In this document: piece by piece, positions 9,275 through 18,852 of the stretch | How the letters are laid out: every line of letters starts with the position of its first letter | How positions within the stretch are numbered: the stretch's first letter is position 1 | Assembly: GCA_030550555.1 (NCBI GenBank) | Contig: JAUQPD010000045.1 | Location: 48,318-112,317 of the forward strand | Origin: Thermodesulfobacteriota bacterium | Lineage (GTDB): Bacteria > Desulfobacterota > Thermodesulfobacteria > Thermodesulfobacteriales > Thermodesulfobacteriaceae | Reading direction: 5' to 3' | Length of the DNA: 64,000 nucleotides | Made by a program: the position numbers and the translations under genes | The notes under the pieces: generated by a model | Told to the model about the DNA's origin: nothing | Seen by the model: only the letters and a program-made list of their open reading frames with translations | The model's database searches: none

Positions 9275-10033
9275 ATGCTCAAACGAGGAGACTTCGTTCT
9301 CATCTTCTATGAGGGAAAAAAGTATCTGGTGTCAGTAAGAGAGGGGCAGTTTCACACACATAAAGACCATTTTGACCTTGCAGAACTCGAAGGAAAAAAA
9401 TATGGAGATGTAATTTTTGGAAAAAAAGGAACTCCCTTTTTTCTTTTGAGACCTACAATATACGACTTTTTGATGCGTATTGAAAGAAAAACTCAGATCA
9501 TCTATCCAAAGGATATTGGCTACATCCTTCTTAAGCTTGGAGTAGGGGAGGGGAAAATAGTTATTGAATGTGGATGTGGATCAGGGGCTTTGACAACTGC
9601 CTTTGCTTTCTATGTGGGCTCAAGTGGACAAGTAATCTCATATGAAAAAGAACTAGCCTTTATTGAACTTGCCAAGGCTAATTTAAAAAGACTTTCTCTT
9701 GAGGAAAGGGTGACTTTTAAGCACAGAGAGGTTAGCGACCTCTTTGACGAAGAGGAAGTCGATGCGGTTTTCCTTGACATAAAGGAGCCCTGGGAACTTC
9801 TTAAGGCCTCTTACAAAGCCTTAAAACCAGGTCATCCTTTAGGTATACTTGTTCCAACAACTAATCAGGTTATCGCTATTCTAAGGGAATTGGAAAAACT
9901 TCCTTTTGTTGATACTGAGGTGTTAGAAATCCTTGTTCGCAACTACAAAGTAAATTCCGAGAGATTAAGACCTGAAGATCAAATGATTGCTCACACAGGA
10001 TACCTAATTTTTACAAGAAAGATATCAACTTAG
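9275..10033 (+). CDS. trmI: tRNA (adenine-58-N1)-methyltransferase TrmI-like
   Basis: RKTQIIYPKDIGYILLKLGVGEGKIVIECGCGSGALTTAFA; SAM-MTase motif; C-term RPEDQMIAHTGYLIFTRK. Confidence 0.88.
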   Translation: MLKRGDFVLIFYEGKKYLVSVREGQFHTHKDHFDLAELEGKKYGDVIFGKKGTPFFLLRPTIYDFLMRIERKTQIIYPKDIGYILLKLGVGEGKIVIECGCGSGALTTAFAFYVGSSGQVISYEKELAFIELAKANLKRLSLEERVTFKHREVSDLFDEEEVDAVFLDIKEPWELLKASYKALKPGHPLGILVPTTNQVIAILRELEKLPFVDTEVLEILVRNYKVNSERLRPEDQMIAHTGYLIFTRKIST

Positions 10034-10034
10034 A

Positions 10035-11225
10035 ATGCCTGTATATATCCAGTTTCAAAATATTGTACCCCTTAAGAAAAAAGAAATTCAACAGATCAGA
10101 AAACTTCTAAACAATGCCCTATCAATCTTAGGCATTCCCGGAAAAAAATTTACAATCTTTTTCACAAATAATGAGTTAATAAAAGAGTATAATAGACGTT
10201 TTCTTAGAAGAGATTATCCAACAAATGTGATTGCCTTTCCTCAAGCTGAAGAGAGGGAGTATCTTGGAGATATCATAGTCTCCCTTGAAAAGGCAAGAGA
10301 GGAGGCAGAGATTTATGATTTAGAATTTTTCTCGTATGTCATTGCTTTATGTTTTCACGGGCTTTTGCATCTCCTCGGTTATGATCATGAGCGAGGCGTT
10401 TACTCTCCCTGGTTAATGTTAAAAAATGAAATAAAATTAACAAGAGAGCTTTTGGCTGATGAGAGAGTTATCAAATATTTGATGGGGAGGGAGTATATGC
10501 CAGCAAAGCTTGCGGTAAATGTTGACCATGTGGCAACAGTCCGTGAGGCAAGAAGGAGCTATTATCCCGATCCAGTTCATGCAGCAGTCCTTGCGGAACT
10601 TGGAGGTGCAGATGGAATTGTTGTTCATTTAAGACTTGACAGACGCCACATAAAGGAGCGAGACGTTCGTATTATAAAGGAAATAATTAAGACGAAGCTA
10701 ATTTTGGAAATGGCCATCGATGAGGATCTTCTCAAATTTGCCAAGGAGGTGAAACCTTATCAGGTTACTCTTGTTCCTGAAAGAGTGGAGGAAATAACCA
10801 CTGAGGGAGGGCTTGAGCTTGAGGGAAGAGTGGAAGAGGTAAGAAAAGCAGTTGAGGAGCTAAATCGGGCTGGTATTAAGGTGAGCCTCTTTCTTAACCC
10901 TGATGAAAAGGCCCTTGAGCTCGCAAAGAGGACTGGGGCTCAGATTGTTGAGCTCCACACAGGCATATATGCAGAGGCAAGGACAGAGGAAGAGAAAATA
11001 AGAGAACTCGAACGGCTTGAGAGATCTGCCTATCTTGCAAAAGAATTAGGTTTTATCGTCCACGCTGGACACGGACTCAATTATGAAAATATTGGACCAG
11101 TTGCCAGTATTCCTCAGATAGAAGAATTCAGTATTGGCCATGCCATCGTTGCTAGGGCTGTTATGGTTGGGATGAAAGAGGCAGTAAGGGAAATGAAAAA
11201 TCTACTACTACTTGCAAGGGGTTAA
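10035..11225 (+). CDS. Fusion: YbeY-like rRNA maturation endoribonuclease (N-term) + pyridoxine 5'-phosphate synthase PdxJ (C-term, from ~10497)
   Basis: N-term FHGLLHLLGYDH (YbeY zinc motif); C-term KLAVNVDHVATVREARRSYYPDPVHAAVLAELGGADGIVVHLRLDRRHI (PdxJ). One continuous frame. Confidence 0.93.
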   Translation: MPVYIQFQNIVPLKKKEIQQIRKLLNNALSILGIPGKKFTIFFTNNELIKEYNRRFLRRDYPTNVIAFPQAEEREYLGDIIVSLEKAREEAEIYDLEFFSYVIALCFHGLLHLLGYDHERGVYSPWLMLKNEIKLTRELLADERVIKYLMGREYMPAKLAVNVDHVATVREARRSYYPDPVHAAVLAELGGADGIVVHLRLDRRHIKERDVRIIKEIIKTKLILEMAIDEDLLKFAKEVKPYQVTLVPERVEEITTEGGLELEGRVEEVRKAVEELNRAGIKVSLFLNPDEKALELAKRTGAQIVELHTGIYAEARTEEEKIRELERLERSAYLAKELGFIVHAGHGLNYENIGPVASIPQIEEFSIGHAIVARAVMVGMKEAVREMKNLLLLARG

Positions 11226-11229
11226 ATAG

Positions 11230-11895
11230 ATGAAAGTTGAGACTTTGATTGTTGGTCCTCTTCAAGTGTGCTGTTATATAGTTTTTGACGAAACAACAAA
11301 GGAGGCAGTGATAATTGATCCTGGAGATAGTGATCCAAGAATAGTAAGAACAATCCGAGAACTCTCGCTTATGCCTCGCTATATCCTTGGCACTCACGGT
11401 CATCCTGATCACATAATGGGTGTAGACTATCTTCGCAGGGAGCTAAATATCCCCTTTCTTCTTCATTCAGCTGATGATGAATTCTTTCAGCAAAAGGAAA
11501 ATTTTGTTACCTTTACTCTTTGGGGTTTTCCTCCAAATCCTAAGGCAGATCTCCCTTTGCACGATGGCTATGTGATTCATATTGGTGGAAGCTATCTTAA
11601 AGTCATTCACACTCCTGGGCACTCACCCGGGTCTGTTTGTCTTTATGCAGAAAATGAGGGCTTTCTTTTTACGGGAGATACGCTTTTTGTTGAAGGGATT
11701 GGAAGGGCAGATCTCCCTGGTGGAGACTACCGAGTCATGATGAATTCTCTTCGAGAGAAGGTGTTTACACTCCCGGAAGACACAGTGATCTATCCAGGCC
11801 ATGATTATGGGTCCCAACCTACTTCAACCTTAGCCCACGAAAGGAGACATAATCCCTTTATAAGGGACCTCTTCAGTGAAATGCCCCAAGTGTAA
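11230..11895 (+). CDS. MBL-fold hydrolase (glyoxalase II-like)
   Basis: GTHGHPDHIMG, HTPGHSPGSVCLY, LFTGDTLF, IYPGHDYGS. Confidence 0.88.
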   Translation: MKVETLIVGPLQVCCYIVFDETTKEAVIIDPGDSDPRIVRTIRELSLMPRYILGTHGHPDHIMGVDYLRRELNIPFLLHSADDEFFQQKENFVTFTLWGFPPNPKADLPLHDGYVIHIGGSYLKVIHTPGHSPGSVCLYAENEGFLFTGDTLFVEGIGRADLPGGDYRVMMNSLREKVFTLPEDTVIYPGHDYGSQPTSTLAHERRHNPFIRDLFSEMPQV

Positions 11896-12334
11896 AGAGC
11901 CCGACAGTAGAGTAATTGATTCAAGACCTGTTGAGGATGGTTTCACTATTAGAAGGAGGCGGGAATGTCCCTCCTGCGGATATAGGTTTACAACCTATGA
12001 AAAACTTGAGCTCGATATTGTGATTGTGAAAAAAGATGGCAGAAGAGAAGCCTATAACAGGGATAAAATACTTGCGGGGATTCGCAAGGCCTGTCACAAA
12101 AGACCAGTCTCAGAAGAAACTATACGAAATTTTATTAATGAATTGGAGCTAGATCTCATACAACGAGGAGAACGAGAGGTCCCATCTAGTTATATTGGGG
12201 AAAAGGTAATGTCAGCTCTGAAAAAATGGGATAAAGTTGCCTATATTAGATTTGCTTCAGTCTATAGAGACTTCAAGGATGTTGAAGAATTTATAGAAAG
12301 CATCCGAGAGTTGGGAGATGAAAGAAATAGCTGA
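11876..12334 (+). CDS. nrdR: Transcriptional repressor NrdR
   Basis: MKCPKCKEPDSRVIDSRPVEDGFTIRRRRECPSCGYRFTTYE zinc ribbon + ATP-cone. Confidence 0.97.
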   Translation: MKCPKCKEPDSRVIDSRPVEDGFTIRRRRECPSCGYRFTTYEKLELDIVIVKKDGRREAYNRDKILAGIRKACHKRPVSEETIRNFINELELDLIQRGEREVPSSYIGEKVMSALKKWDKVAYIRFASVYRDFKDVEEFIESIRELGDERNS

Positions 12335-13088
12335 AAGAGTTATTTTTCCATTAGATTTTCAGGAGCTCGATGAAGCTTTGAGATGGGTAGAGAGGCTCAA
12401 AGATTATGTAGGTATTTTTAAGATTGGACTTGAGCTTTTTGTGAAATATGGTCCTTCTACGGTAGAGAGAGTCAAAAGTGTCGGTGCAGAAAGGATTTTT
12501 CTTGACCTTAAGTTTCATGATATTCCCAATACAATTGTGGGAGCTGTTAGATCTGCAGTTGCTTTAGGTGTCGATTTTGTCACAGTCCATACACTCTCAG
12601 GTAGGACTGCCCTTGAGAGAGCAGTGAGAGCCTCATCTGGTAGAACAAAGATACTTGGAGTGACTATTTTAACGTCTTTAGATAAGGCAGATCTACTTGA
12701 ACTTGGTTTCAATGGAGAACTTTTGACAGAAACTGAAGAACTCGTTTCTCGCCTTGCCTTTATTGCGAGAACCTCAGGGTGTGATGGGGTCGTTGTCTCT
12801 GCAAAAGAGGTAAGAAGAGTCAAGAATTCTTTTCCTCAACTTATTGCTGTTGTGCCTGGTATTCGTCTTGATGAGGGTGTCAAAGATGACCAACTCCGCA
12901 CCTCTAGTCCCTTTGAGGCAATTTTAAATGGGGCTGATTATTTGGTGATTGGAAGACCAATCAGGGAGGCAGAGGATCCTGAGAAAGTTTGTCGAGAAAT
13001 TCACTCTGCAATTGAGAAAGCTCTCAAAGAGAGAGGCCTCTTACAAACAGAATTGGCCTACCAGAATAAGTTTTCAACAGAAACTTGA
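12318..13088 (+). CDS. pyrF: Orotidine 5'-phosphate decarboxylase
   Basis: VIFPLDF, FKIGLELFVKYGP, IFLDLKFHDIPNTIVGA, GADYLVIGRPI. Confidence 0.95.
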   Translation: MKEIAERVIFPLDFQELDEALRWVERLKDYVGIFKIGLELFVKYGPSTVERVKSVGAERIFLDLKFHDIPNTIVGAVRSAVALGVDFVTVHTLSGRTALERAVRASSGRTKILGVTILTSLDKADLLELGFNGELLTETEELVSRLAFIARTSGCDGVVVSAKEVRRVKNSFPQLIAVVPGIRLDEGVKDDQLRTSSPFEAILNGADYLVIGRPIREAEDPEKVCREIHSAIEKALKERGLLQTELAYQNKFSTET

Positions 13089-13220
13089 GCCTTGGTTAAA
13101 CCATAATTGTTTAGTAAAGTGTAGTATTAAATTGATTTAAAAAGTTTTCAAAAGATTTTAAAAAATTTTAGGATTAGCGTTATTGGGGCGAATTGGCAAA
13201 AAAATTTACATTAAATTACC

Positions 13221-13249
13221 TTGACATTTAAGAAAAGATTGAATAAAGT
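13221..13249 (+). promoter_or_regulatory. Putative sigma-70 promoter upstream of the dsr cluster
   Basis: TTGACA (13221-13226), 17-bp spacer, TAAAGT (13244-13249). Confidence 0.55.
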
Positions 13250-13270
13250 TAAGCAGGAAGGAGGAGGGGG

Positions 13271-13792
13271 GTGAAGCTAATCTTAGCGGAATTTTTCACT
13301 AAACACGGGGAGGATATCTATAAAAGATGGATTGAACTTTTTTGGAAGAAGTTTGGTGTAGCAGAGCCCTATCTCCGTAGAGAAACTGATCAGTTTACTA
13401 ATCCCTTTTCATATCATATCAATGAGTGTTTTTACAGGATTGTAGATTTTCTTGGGAAAGAATTAAATTTCGAGGAACTGGATCCCTATCTTGACAAGCT
13501 TGCTCAGATTAGGGCCACTCAGGAGTCTTCAGTCAGTAGGGCTTTCTATTTTTTGATAGAGTTAAAGTCTCTAATTAGGGAGAGATGGGGTGAAGTGATT
13601 ACTAAAGAGTATGGGATCAATGCTTGGCTTGAGCTTGAAGACGTAATTGACGCCTTGATGATGAGGCTTTGTGACTATTATATCAAGTATCGTGAAAGAC
13701 TTTGGGAAGTAAAGTTGTATGAATGGAAGAGGAACAACTATCTCCTTTTGAAAAGAGCAGGGCTTTTAGCAAACGAGGAAATTAAAAATTAG
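13271..13792 (+). CDS. RsbRD N-terminal-domain-like protein, dsr-associated (GTG start)
   Basis: All-helical ~173 aa, EFFTKHGEDIYKRWIELF...TQESSVSRAFYFLIELKSLIRERWGEVI; resembles proteins encoded upstream of dsrM in sulfate reducers. Confidence 0.6.
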   Translation: MKLILAEFFTKHGEDIYKRWIELFWKKFGVAEPYLRRETDQFTNPFSYHINECFYRIVDFLGKELNFEELDPYLDKLAQIRATQESSVSRAFYFLIELKSLIRERWGEVITKEYGINAWLELEDVIDALMMRLCDYYIKYRERLWEVKLYEWKRNNYLLLKRAGLLANEEIKN

Positions 13793-13810
13793 AGTAGAGG
13801 GGAGTGAGCT

Positions 13811-14836
13811 ATGTGGAACGATCTCTTCGTAAGTATTCTTGCATTAATTATACTCATACTTGTGCCATTGGTTGGGGTTGGTCTTCTTGGTCTTGATTAT
13901 CTCTTTGGGATAGTTATTCCCTATTTAGCTTTTACGATCTTCATTGGAGGTCTTATTTATAGGATGATCTATTGGGCCAAGTCGCCTCAGCCTTTCAAGA
14001 TAACGACTACCTGTGGACAGCAAAAGAGTCTCCCCTGGATAAAACACAGTAGACTTGAGGCACCTGCTTCTACCTGGGAAGTGGGTTTGAGAATGTTTTT
14101 TGAAGTTTTTCTCTTTAGAAGTCTCTTTAGGAACCTTCGGGCAGATCTTGTCGGAAAGAGGCTAGTCTATGGTTCAGCAAAGTGGCTTTGGCTTGGAGCC
14201 ATACTTTTTCATCTTGGGTTCTTTATTATCATTATTCGCCACTTGAGATTCTTTGTTCATCCAGTGCCAGATTTCATTACTTTATTAGATGAGATTGATG
14301 GTTTCTTTCAATTGACAGTTCCTACTCTATATGTGTCTGATATATTAATTTTGCTTGGGCTTGTTTTCTTGTTGTTAAGAAGACTTGTTGATGCAAAGGT
14401 AAACTACATTTCTTATGCTTCTGATTACTTTCCACTTCTTCTCATAATTGCTATTGTTGTTTCAGGTATTTTAATGCGTATTTTTACAAAAGTAGATCTT
14501 TATGCAGTTAAAGAACTTGCATATGGCTTAGTAACATTTAAACCTGTGCTTCCAAAGGCTGAGATTGGGGTGATTTTTTACGTTCATCTGTTTTTGGTTT
14601 CTTCTCTTGCAGTTTATTTTCCATTCAGTAAACTTGTGCATATGATAGGTATATTTTTTAGTCCAACAAGAAATTTACCAAATGATAACAGGATGGTTAG
14701 ACATGTTAATCCATGGGATTATCCTGTAAAGTACAGGACCTATTGTGAGTGGCAGGAGGAGTTCAGGGATGTTCTTGAGGAGGCAGGTATTCCTATAGAT
14801 GATGATTGGTGTAAAGAGACTCAGAAGAAGGCCTAA
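13811..14836 (+). CDS. dsrM: DsrM, cytochrome b subunit of sulfite reduction-associated complex
   Basis: Multi-TM NarI-like protein; first gene of MKJOP order. Confidence 0.92.
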   Translation: MWNDLFVSILALIILILVPLVGVGLLGLDYLFGIVIPYLAFTIFIGGLIYRMIYWAKSPQPFKITTTCGQQKSLPWIKHSRLEAPASTWEVGLRMFFEVFLFRSLFRNLRADLVGKRLVYGSAKWLWLGAILFHLGFFIIIIRHLRFFVHPVPDFITLLDEIDGFFQLTVPTLYVSDILILLGLVFLLLRRLVDAKVNYISYASDYFPLLLIIAIVVSGILMRIFTKVDLYAVKELAYGLVTFKPVLPKAEIGVIFYVHLFLVSSLAVYFPFSKLVHMIGIFFSPTRNLPNDNRMVRHVNPWDYPVKYRTYCEWQEEFRDVLEEAGIPIDDDWCKETQKKA

Positions 14837-14851
14837 GGAGGTGAAGATAAG

Positions 14852-16468
14852 ATGAGTAAGCTACCCAAGCCTGAGGAGTTAATTAAGGATGTAGAGTTAC
14901 ATAAGACTCCAGTTCAACATTGGATGGACACAAAGGTAGAGTTTAAACCAGGTAAGTTTCTCTTTGCGGTAGATCCCCAGGTGATGGAGGATTTAGGAAG
15001 GCCTCATCTTGGAAAGTGGCAACCCTACGAGGAAAAGTGGCCTCTTCCTGAGGACTGGAAGGAGAGGATTCTGAAAGCCATAAGGCAGAGGATGGAGCGT
15101 TTTCGTTCCTTCAAGCTCTTTATGGATATCTGTGTTAGATGTGGGGCTTGTGCTGATAAGTGTCACTTCTTTTTAGGAACTGGAGATCCCAAAAATATGC
15201 CAGTTTTGAGAGCAGAACTTATTCGCTCCATAATAAAGGGTGAGTTTTCATTTTTTGGTAAGCTTTTTGGACGATTTGCTGGAGCAAGACCGTTAACAGA
15301 GGATGTAATAAAAGAATGGTATTATTATTTCTATCAGTGTACAGAATGTAGGCGGTGCTCAGTTTTTTGTCCCTACGGAATTGATACAGCCGAAGTAACT
15401 ATAATTATGAGAGAAATTTTACACGAATTAGGTATTGCAGTTGACTGGACAATGAAACCTGTTAGATTTTCACACTTTATAGGTAATCATATAGGACTTC
15501 AACCTCATACAATAAAAGAAAATATAGAATACTTACTAAGTGATATTGCAGAGATTACAGGTATTAATATAGAAGTACCAATTAACAGAAAGGGAGCAGA
15601 AGTACTTTTTGTGACTCCCTCTGCTGATTTCTTTGCAGAACCAGGTATATATACATTCATGGGTTATGTATTGTTATTCCATCATATAGGACTTGATTAT
15701 ACGATTAGTACATATGCATCAGAGGGTGGAAATTTTGGCTATTTCAATACGCTTGAGTTTGCTAAAAAACTTCATTCCAAGATATATGAGGAAGCAAAGA
15801 GACTGAAGGTAAAGTGGATACTTGGTGGTGAATGCGGACATATGTGGCGTGTATGGCATCAGTACCATAATACCTGGTTTGGACCCTTTGATTATCTAGA
15901 AGTTCCGAAGTCACCAATTACAGGAACAGTTTTTGAGCATGCAAAAAGTCATAAGGTGGTGCATATTTGTGAATTTACCGCTGATCTTATTGCCCATGGC
16001 AAACTGAAGCTTGATCCATCGAGGAATGATCATCTCATTGTAACCTTCCATGATTCTTGTAACACCTCGAGGGCAATGGGAATTTTTGAGGAGCCAAGAT
16101 TTATCTTGAGACATGTCTGTAACAATTTTGTGGAGATGCCTGAAAACACAATTAGAGAAAAGACCTTCTGTTGTGGAAGTGGATCAGGAGTGAATGCTGA
16201 TGAATATATGGAAATTCGTATGAGAGGTGGGTTCCCAAGAGCAAATGCAGTTGAATATGTTCATAAGACTTATGGTGTAAATACACTTGCTTGTATCTGT
16301 GCGATAGATAGAGCAACACTTTCAGCGCTTATGAGATATTGGGTCCCCTCAGTTGAAGTTGCAGGGTTACACGAACTAGTTGGGAATGCCTTGATTATGG
16401 AAGGAGAGAAGGAGAGAACTACTGATCTTAGATATAGACCACTAAAAGGCTATGAGGAGGGACAGTAG
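14852..16468 (+). CDS. dsrK: DsrK, HdrD-like iron-sulfur subunit
   Basis: CVRCGACADKCHFF, CTECRRCSVFCP ferredoxin motifs plus CCGSGSG C-terminal cysteine motif. Confidence 0.95.
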   Translation: MSKLPKPEELIKDVELHKTPVQHWMDTKVEFKPGKFLFAVDPQVMEDLGRPHLGKWQPYEEKWPLPEDWKERILKAIRQRMERFRSFKLFMDICVRCGACADKCHFFLGTGDPKNMPVLRAELIRSIIKGEFSFFGKLFGRFAGARPLTEDVIKEWYYYFYQCTECRRCSVFCPYGIDTAEVTIIMREILHELGIAVDWTMKPVRFSHFIGNHIGLQPHTIKENIEYLLSDIAEITGINIEVPINRKGAEVLFVTPSADFFAEPGIYTFMGYVLLFHHIGLDYTISTYASEGGNFGYFNTLEFAKKLHSKIYEEAKRLKVKWILGGECGHMWRVWHQYHNTWFGPFDYLEVPKSPITGTVFEHAKSHKVVHICEFTADLIAHGKLKLDPSRNDHLIVTFHDSCNTSRAMGIFEEPRFILRHVCNNFVEMPENTIREKTFCCGSGSGVNADEYMEIRMRGGFPRANAVEYVHKTYGVNTLACICAIDRATLSALMRYWVPSVEVAGLHELVGNALIMEGEKERTTDLRYRPLKGYEEGQ

Positions 16469-16470
16469 TC

Positions 16471-16857
16471 ATGTACAATGCAGACAAGGTCATAGTGGGA
16501 ATTCTCGTATTAATTATCTTTTTTACTACTCCTTTTTGGTTGAACTACAAAAGAGTTGAGGCTTTACCAAAGCCAGAGCGTGCTGAGAAGGGGGAAAAGT
16601 GTATAGAGGATACCGCTTACATGAGAGCCTATCACATGAAACTTCTTGATGAGTGGAGAAATGAAAAAGTGAGAGAATCAAAGATTTATTATCAGAGTAG
16701 TGATGGTAGGATCTATCTGAAGAGTCTTCAGAGGACCTGTATGGAATGTCATAGAAGTATGGCAAATTTCTGTGGCAGGTGTCATGCCATGTTTGCAGTA
16801 AAACCAGATTGTTGGAAGTGTCATATCGCCCCTGAGGAGGTGAAAAAATGGCGTTAA
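16471..16857 (+). CDS. dsrJ: DsrJ, triheme cytochrome c
   Basis: N-terminal TM; three CXXCH motifs CMECH, CGRCH, CWKCH. Confidence 0.95.
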   Translation: MYNADKVIVGILVLIIFFTTPFWLNYKRVEALPKPERAEKGEKCIEDTAYMRAYHMKLLDEWRNEKVRESKIYYQSSDGRIYLKSLQRTCMECHRSMANFCGRCHAMFAVKPDCWKCHIAPEEVKKWR

Positions 16858-17642
16858 ATAGAAGAGATTTCTTTCGTATCCTTGGAATTGGAGTTATCTC
16901 TTCTGTAGGGGTTGCAGGTCTTGGGAGAATTTCTTCGAGAGCTGAGATAGAGGTAGTCGAGCATAAGGCCTCACCACAGGCCCTCATTGGGAAGAGATGG
17001 GGAATGGTTATTGATATGAAAAAGTGCTTGGAAGCAGGAGAGGAGTGTATCAACAACTGTAAAGCTATCAAGGCTTGTCATATTACCCATAATGTCCCGA
17101 GCATACCAGACAAAAAGAAGGAGATTAAATGGATTTGGATGGACAATTTTATTCATACTTTTCCTGAGCTTGAAGACATAAGGCTTAAAGAACACCTAAA
17201 AAAATTTCCCTTTCTCCTTCTTTGTAATCATTGTGATAATCCACCTTGTGTAAGGGTATGTCCTACAAAGGCAACCTACAAGCGCAAAGATGGAATTGTG
17301 ATGATGGATTTTCATCGTTGTATTGGATGTCGTTTTTGTATGGCAGGATGTCCCTATGGAGCAAGATCCTTTAATTGGATTGACCCACGTCCATATTTGA
17401 CTTCTATCAATCCGGAATTTCCATCAAGAAAGGCTGGTGTTGTTGAGAAATGCCTTTTCTGTTATCAGAGACTTGATGAGGGGAAATTACCTGCCTGTGT
17501 AGAGGCCTGTCCATCAAAGGCCCTTATTTTTGGCGATCTTGGAGATCCCAACTCAGAGATTATGCAGATCTTGAAAGAGAGATTTGCTCTCAGAAGAAAG
17601 GCAGAACTTGGAACACAACCCTCGGTTTATTATTTGATTTAA
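16848..17642 (+). CDS. dsrO: DsrO, periplasmic 4Fe-4S ferredoxin-like subunit
   Basis: Tat-like NRRDFFRILGIGVIS; multiple CxxCxxxC clusters. Confidence 0.94.
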   Translation: MALNRRDFFRILGIGVISSVGVAGLGRISSRAEIEVVEHKASPQALIGKRWGMVIDMKKCLEAGEECINNCKAIKACHITHNVPSIPDKKKEIKWIWMDNFIHTFPELEDIRLKEHLKKFPFLLLCNHCDNPPCVRVCPTKATYKRKDGIVMMDFHRCIGCRFCMAGCPYGARSFNWIDPRPYLTSINPEFPSRKAGVVEKCLFCYQRLDEGKLPACVEACPSKALIFGDLGDPNSEIMQILKERFALRRKAELGTQPSVYYLI

Positions 17643-17670
17643 ATTATAGTAAACGCATGGGGAGGTAACG

Positions 17671-18837
17671 ATGCTGGAACTTGCTCTTAGAGGATCTAAG
17701 AAATACTGGCTGTGGTTAGGCTTTCTTTCTATTTTTATTGTCATTGGATTTGCCTTTTATATAAAACAATTAACGGTTGGGCTTGGGATCACCGGTTTAA
17801 GTAGAGATGTTTCTTGGGGGTTCTACATTGCCAACTTTACTTTTCTTGTTGGTGTTGCCGCATCAGCAGTGACTATAGTACTTCCCTATTACTGGCATAA
17901 TCATAAGATCTATGGAAGGATGACTTTACTTGGAGAATTTCTTGCAGTTTCTGCCCTAATAATGTGTCTTTTGCTTGTAATTATAGACTTAGGATATCCA
18001 TCTAGAGTATTTAATGTTCTTCTTTATCCCAATCCCTCTTCAATTTTAGTTTACGACGTAATAGTGTTAAATGGTTATCTCTTGTTGAATCTTATTTGTG
18101 GGTGGACAGTGCTTCATTCCTACTATAAGGGGACCTCTTCTCCATCTTGGCTTAAGCCTATAATTTTTCTTGCAATAATTTGGGCACCTCTTATTCATAT
18201 TGTTACTGCCTTTATCTATCAGGGTCTACCTGGAAGACATTACTGGTTAACTGCTATTATGGCACCTAAATTTCTTGTCTCTGCCTTTTCCTCTGGTCCA
18301 GCTTTTCTTATAATTCTTGCATCAATCTTGAAGAAAGTGGCCAATTTTGACATAGGAGAAAGGGCCTTTCAATCTTTAGCAAAGACTGTTACCTATTTCT
18401 TTATTGCCTTTTGGGCTTTCTATCTCTTTGAAGTGTTTACTGCCTTCTATAGTGGCATTCCAGGGCACAAGGCACCAATTCTCTATCTATTTGTTGGATT
18501 TCATGGACATGCTGAGTGGGCTCCTTTCTTATGGACAGCAGTTATCTTAGCAATAGTTGGACTTGTACTTCTACTCATCCCAAAGACAAGAAAGAATGAG
18601 ACCACCCTTGTACTCGCAAGTCTTGCTGTCTTTTTTAGCGTCTACATTGAGAAGTCAATAGGTCTTTTGGTTGGCGGTTTTACTCCAAATCCCTTTGAAG
18701 GAGTAACGACCTATACACCGACTTTTCCAGAAGTGATGATTACTCTTGGAGTTTGGGCAACAGGATTCTTAGTTTTGACTATCCTCTATAAGATAGTTTT
18801 AGAAGTTGAGAAAAGGCGAATTCTTATACATTCTTAA
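17671..18837 (+). CDS. dsrP: DsrP, NrfD-like integral membrane subunit
   Basis: Multi-TM NrfD/PsrC-like; follows dsrO. Confidence 0.94.
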   Translation: MLELALRGSKKYWLWLGFLSIFIVIGFAFYIKQLTVGLGITGLSRDVSWGFYIANFTFLVGVAASAVTIVLPYYWHNHKIYGRMTLLGEFLAVSALIMCLLLVIIDLGYPSRVFNVLLYPNPSSILVYDVIVLNGYLLLNLICGWTVLHSYYKGTSSPSWLKPIIFLAIIWAPLIHIVTAFIYQGLPGRHYWLTAIMAPKFLVSAFSSGPAFLIILASILKKVANFDIGERAFQSLAKTVTYFFIAFWAFYLFEVFTAFYSGIPGHKAPILYLFVGFHGHAEWAPFLWTAVILAIVGLVLLLIPKTRKNETTLVLASLAVFFSVYIEKSIGLLVGGFTPNPFEGVTTYTPTFPEVMITLGVWATGFLVLTILYKIVLEVEKRRILIHS

Positions 18838-18852
18838 TGAACTTGGTCTTTG

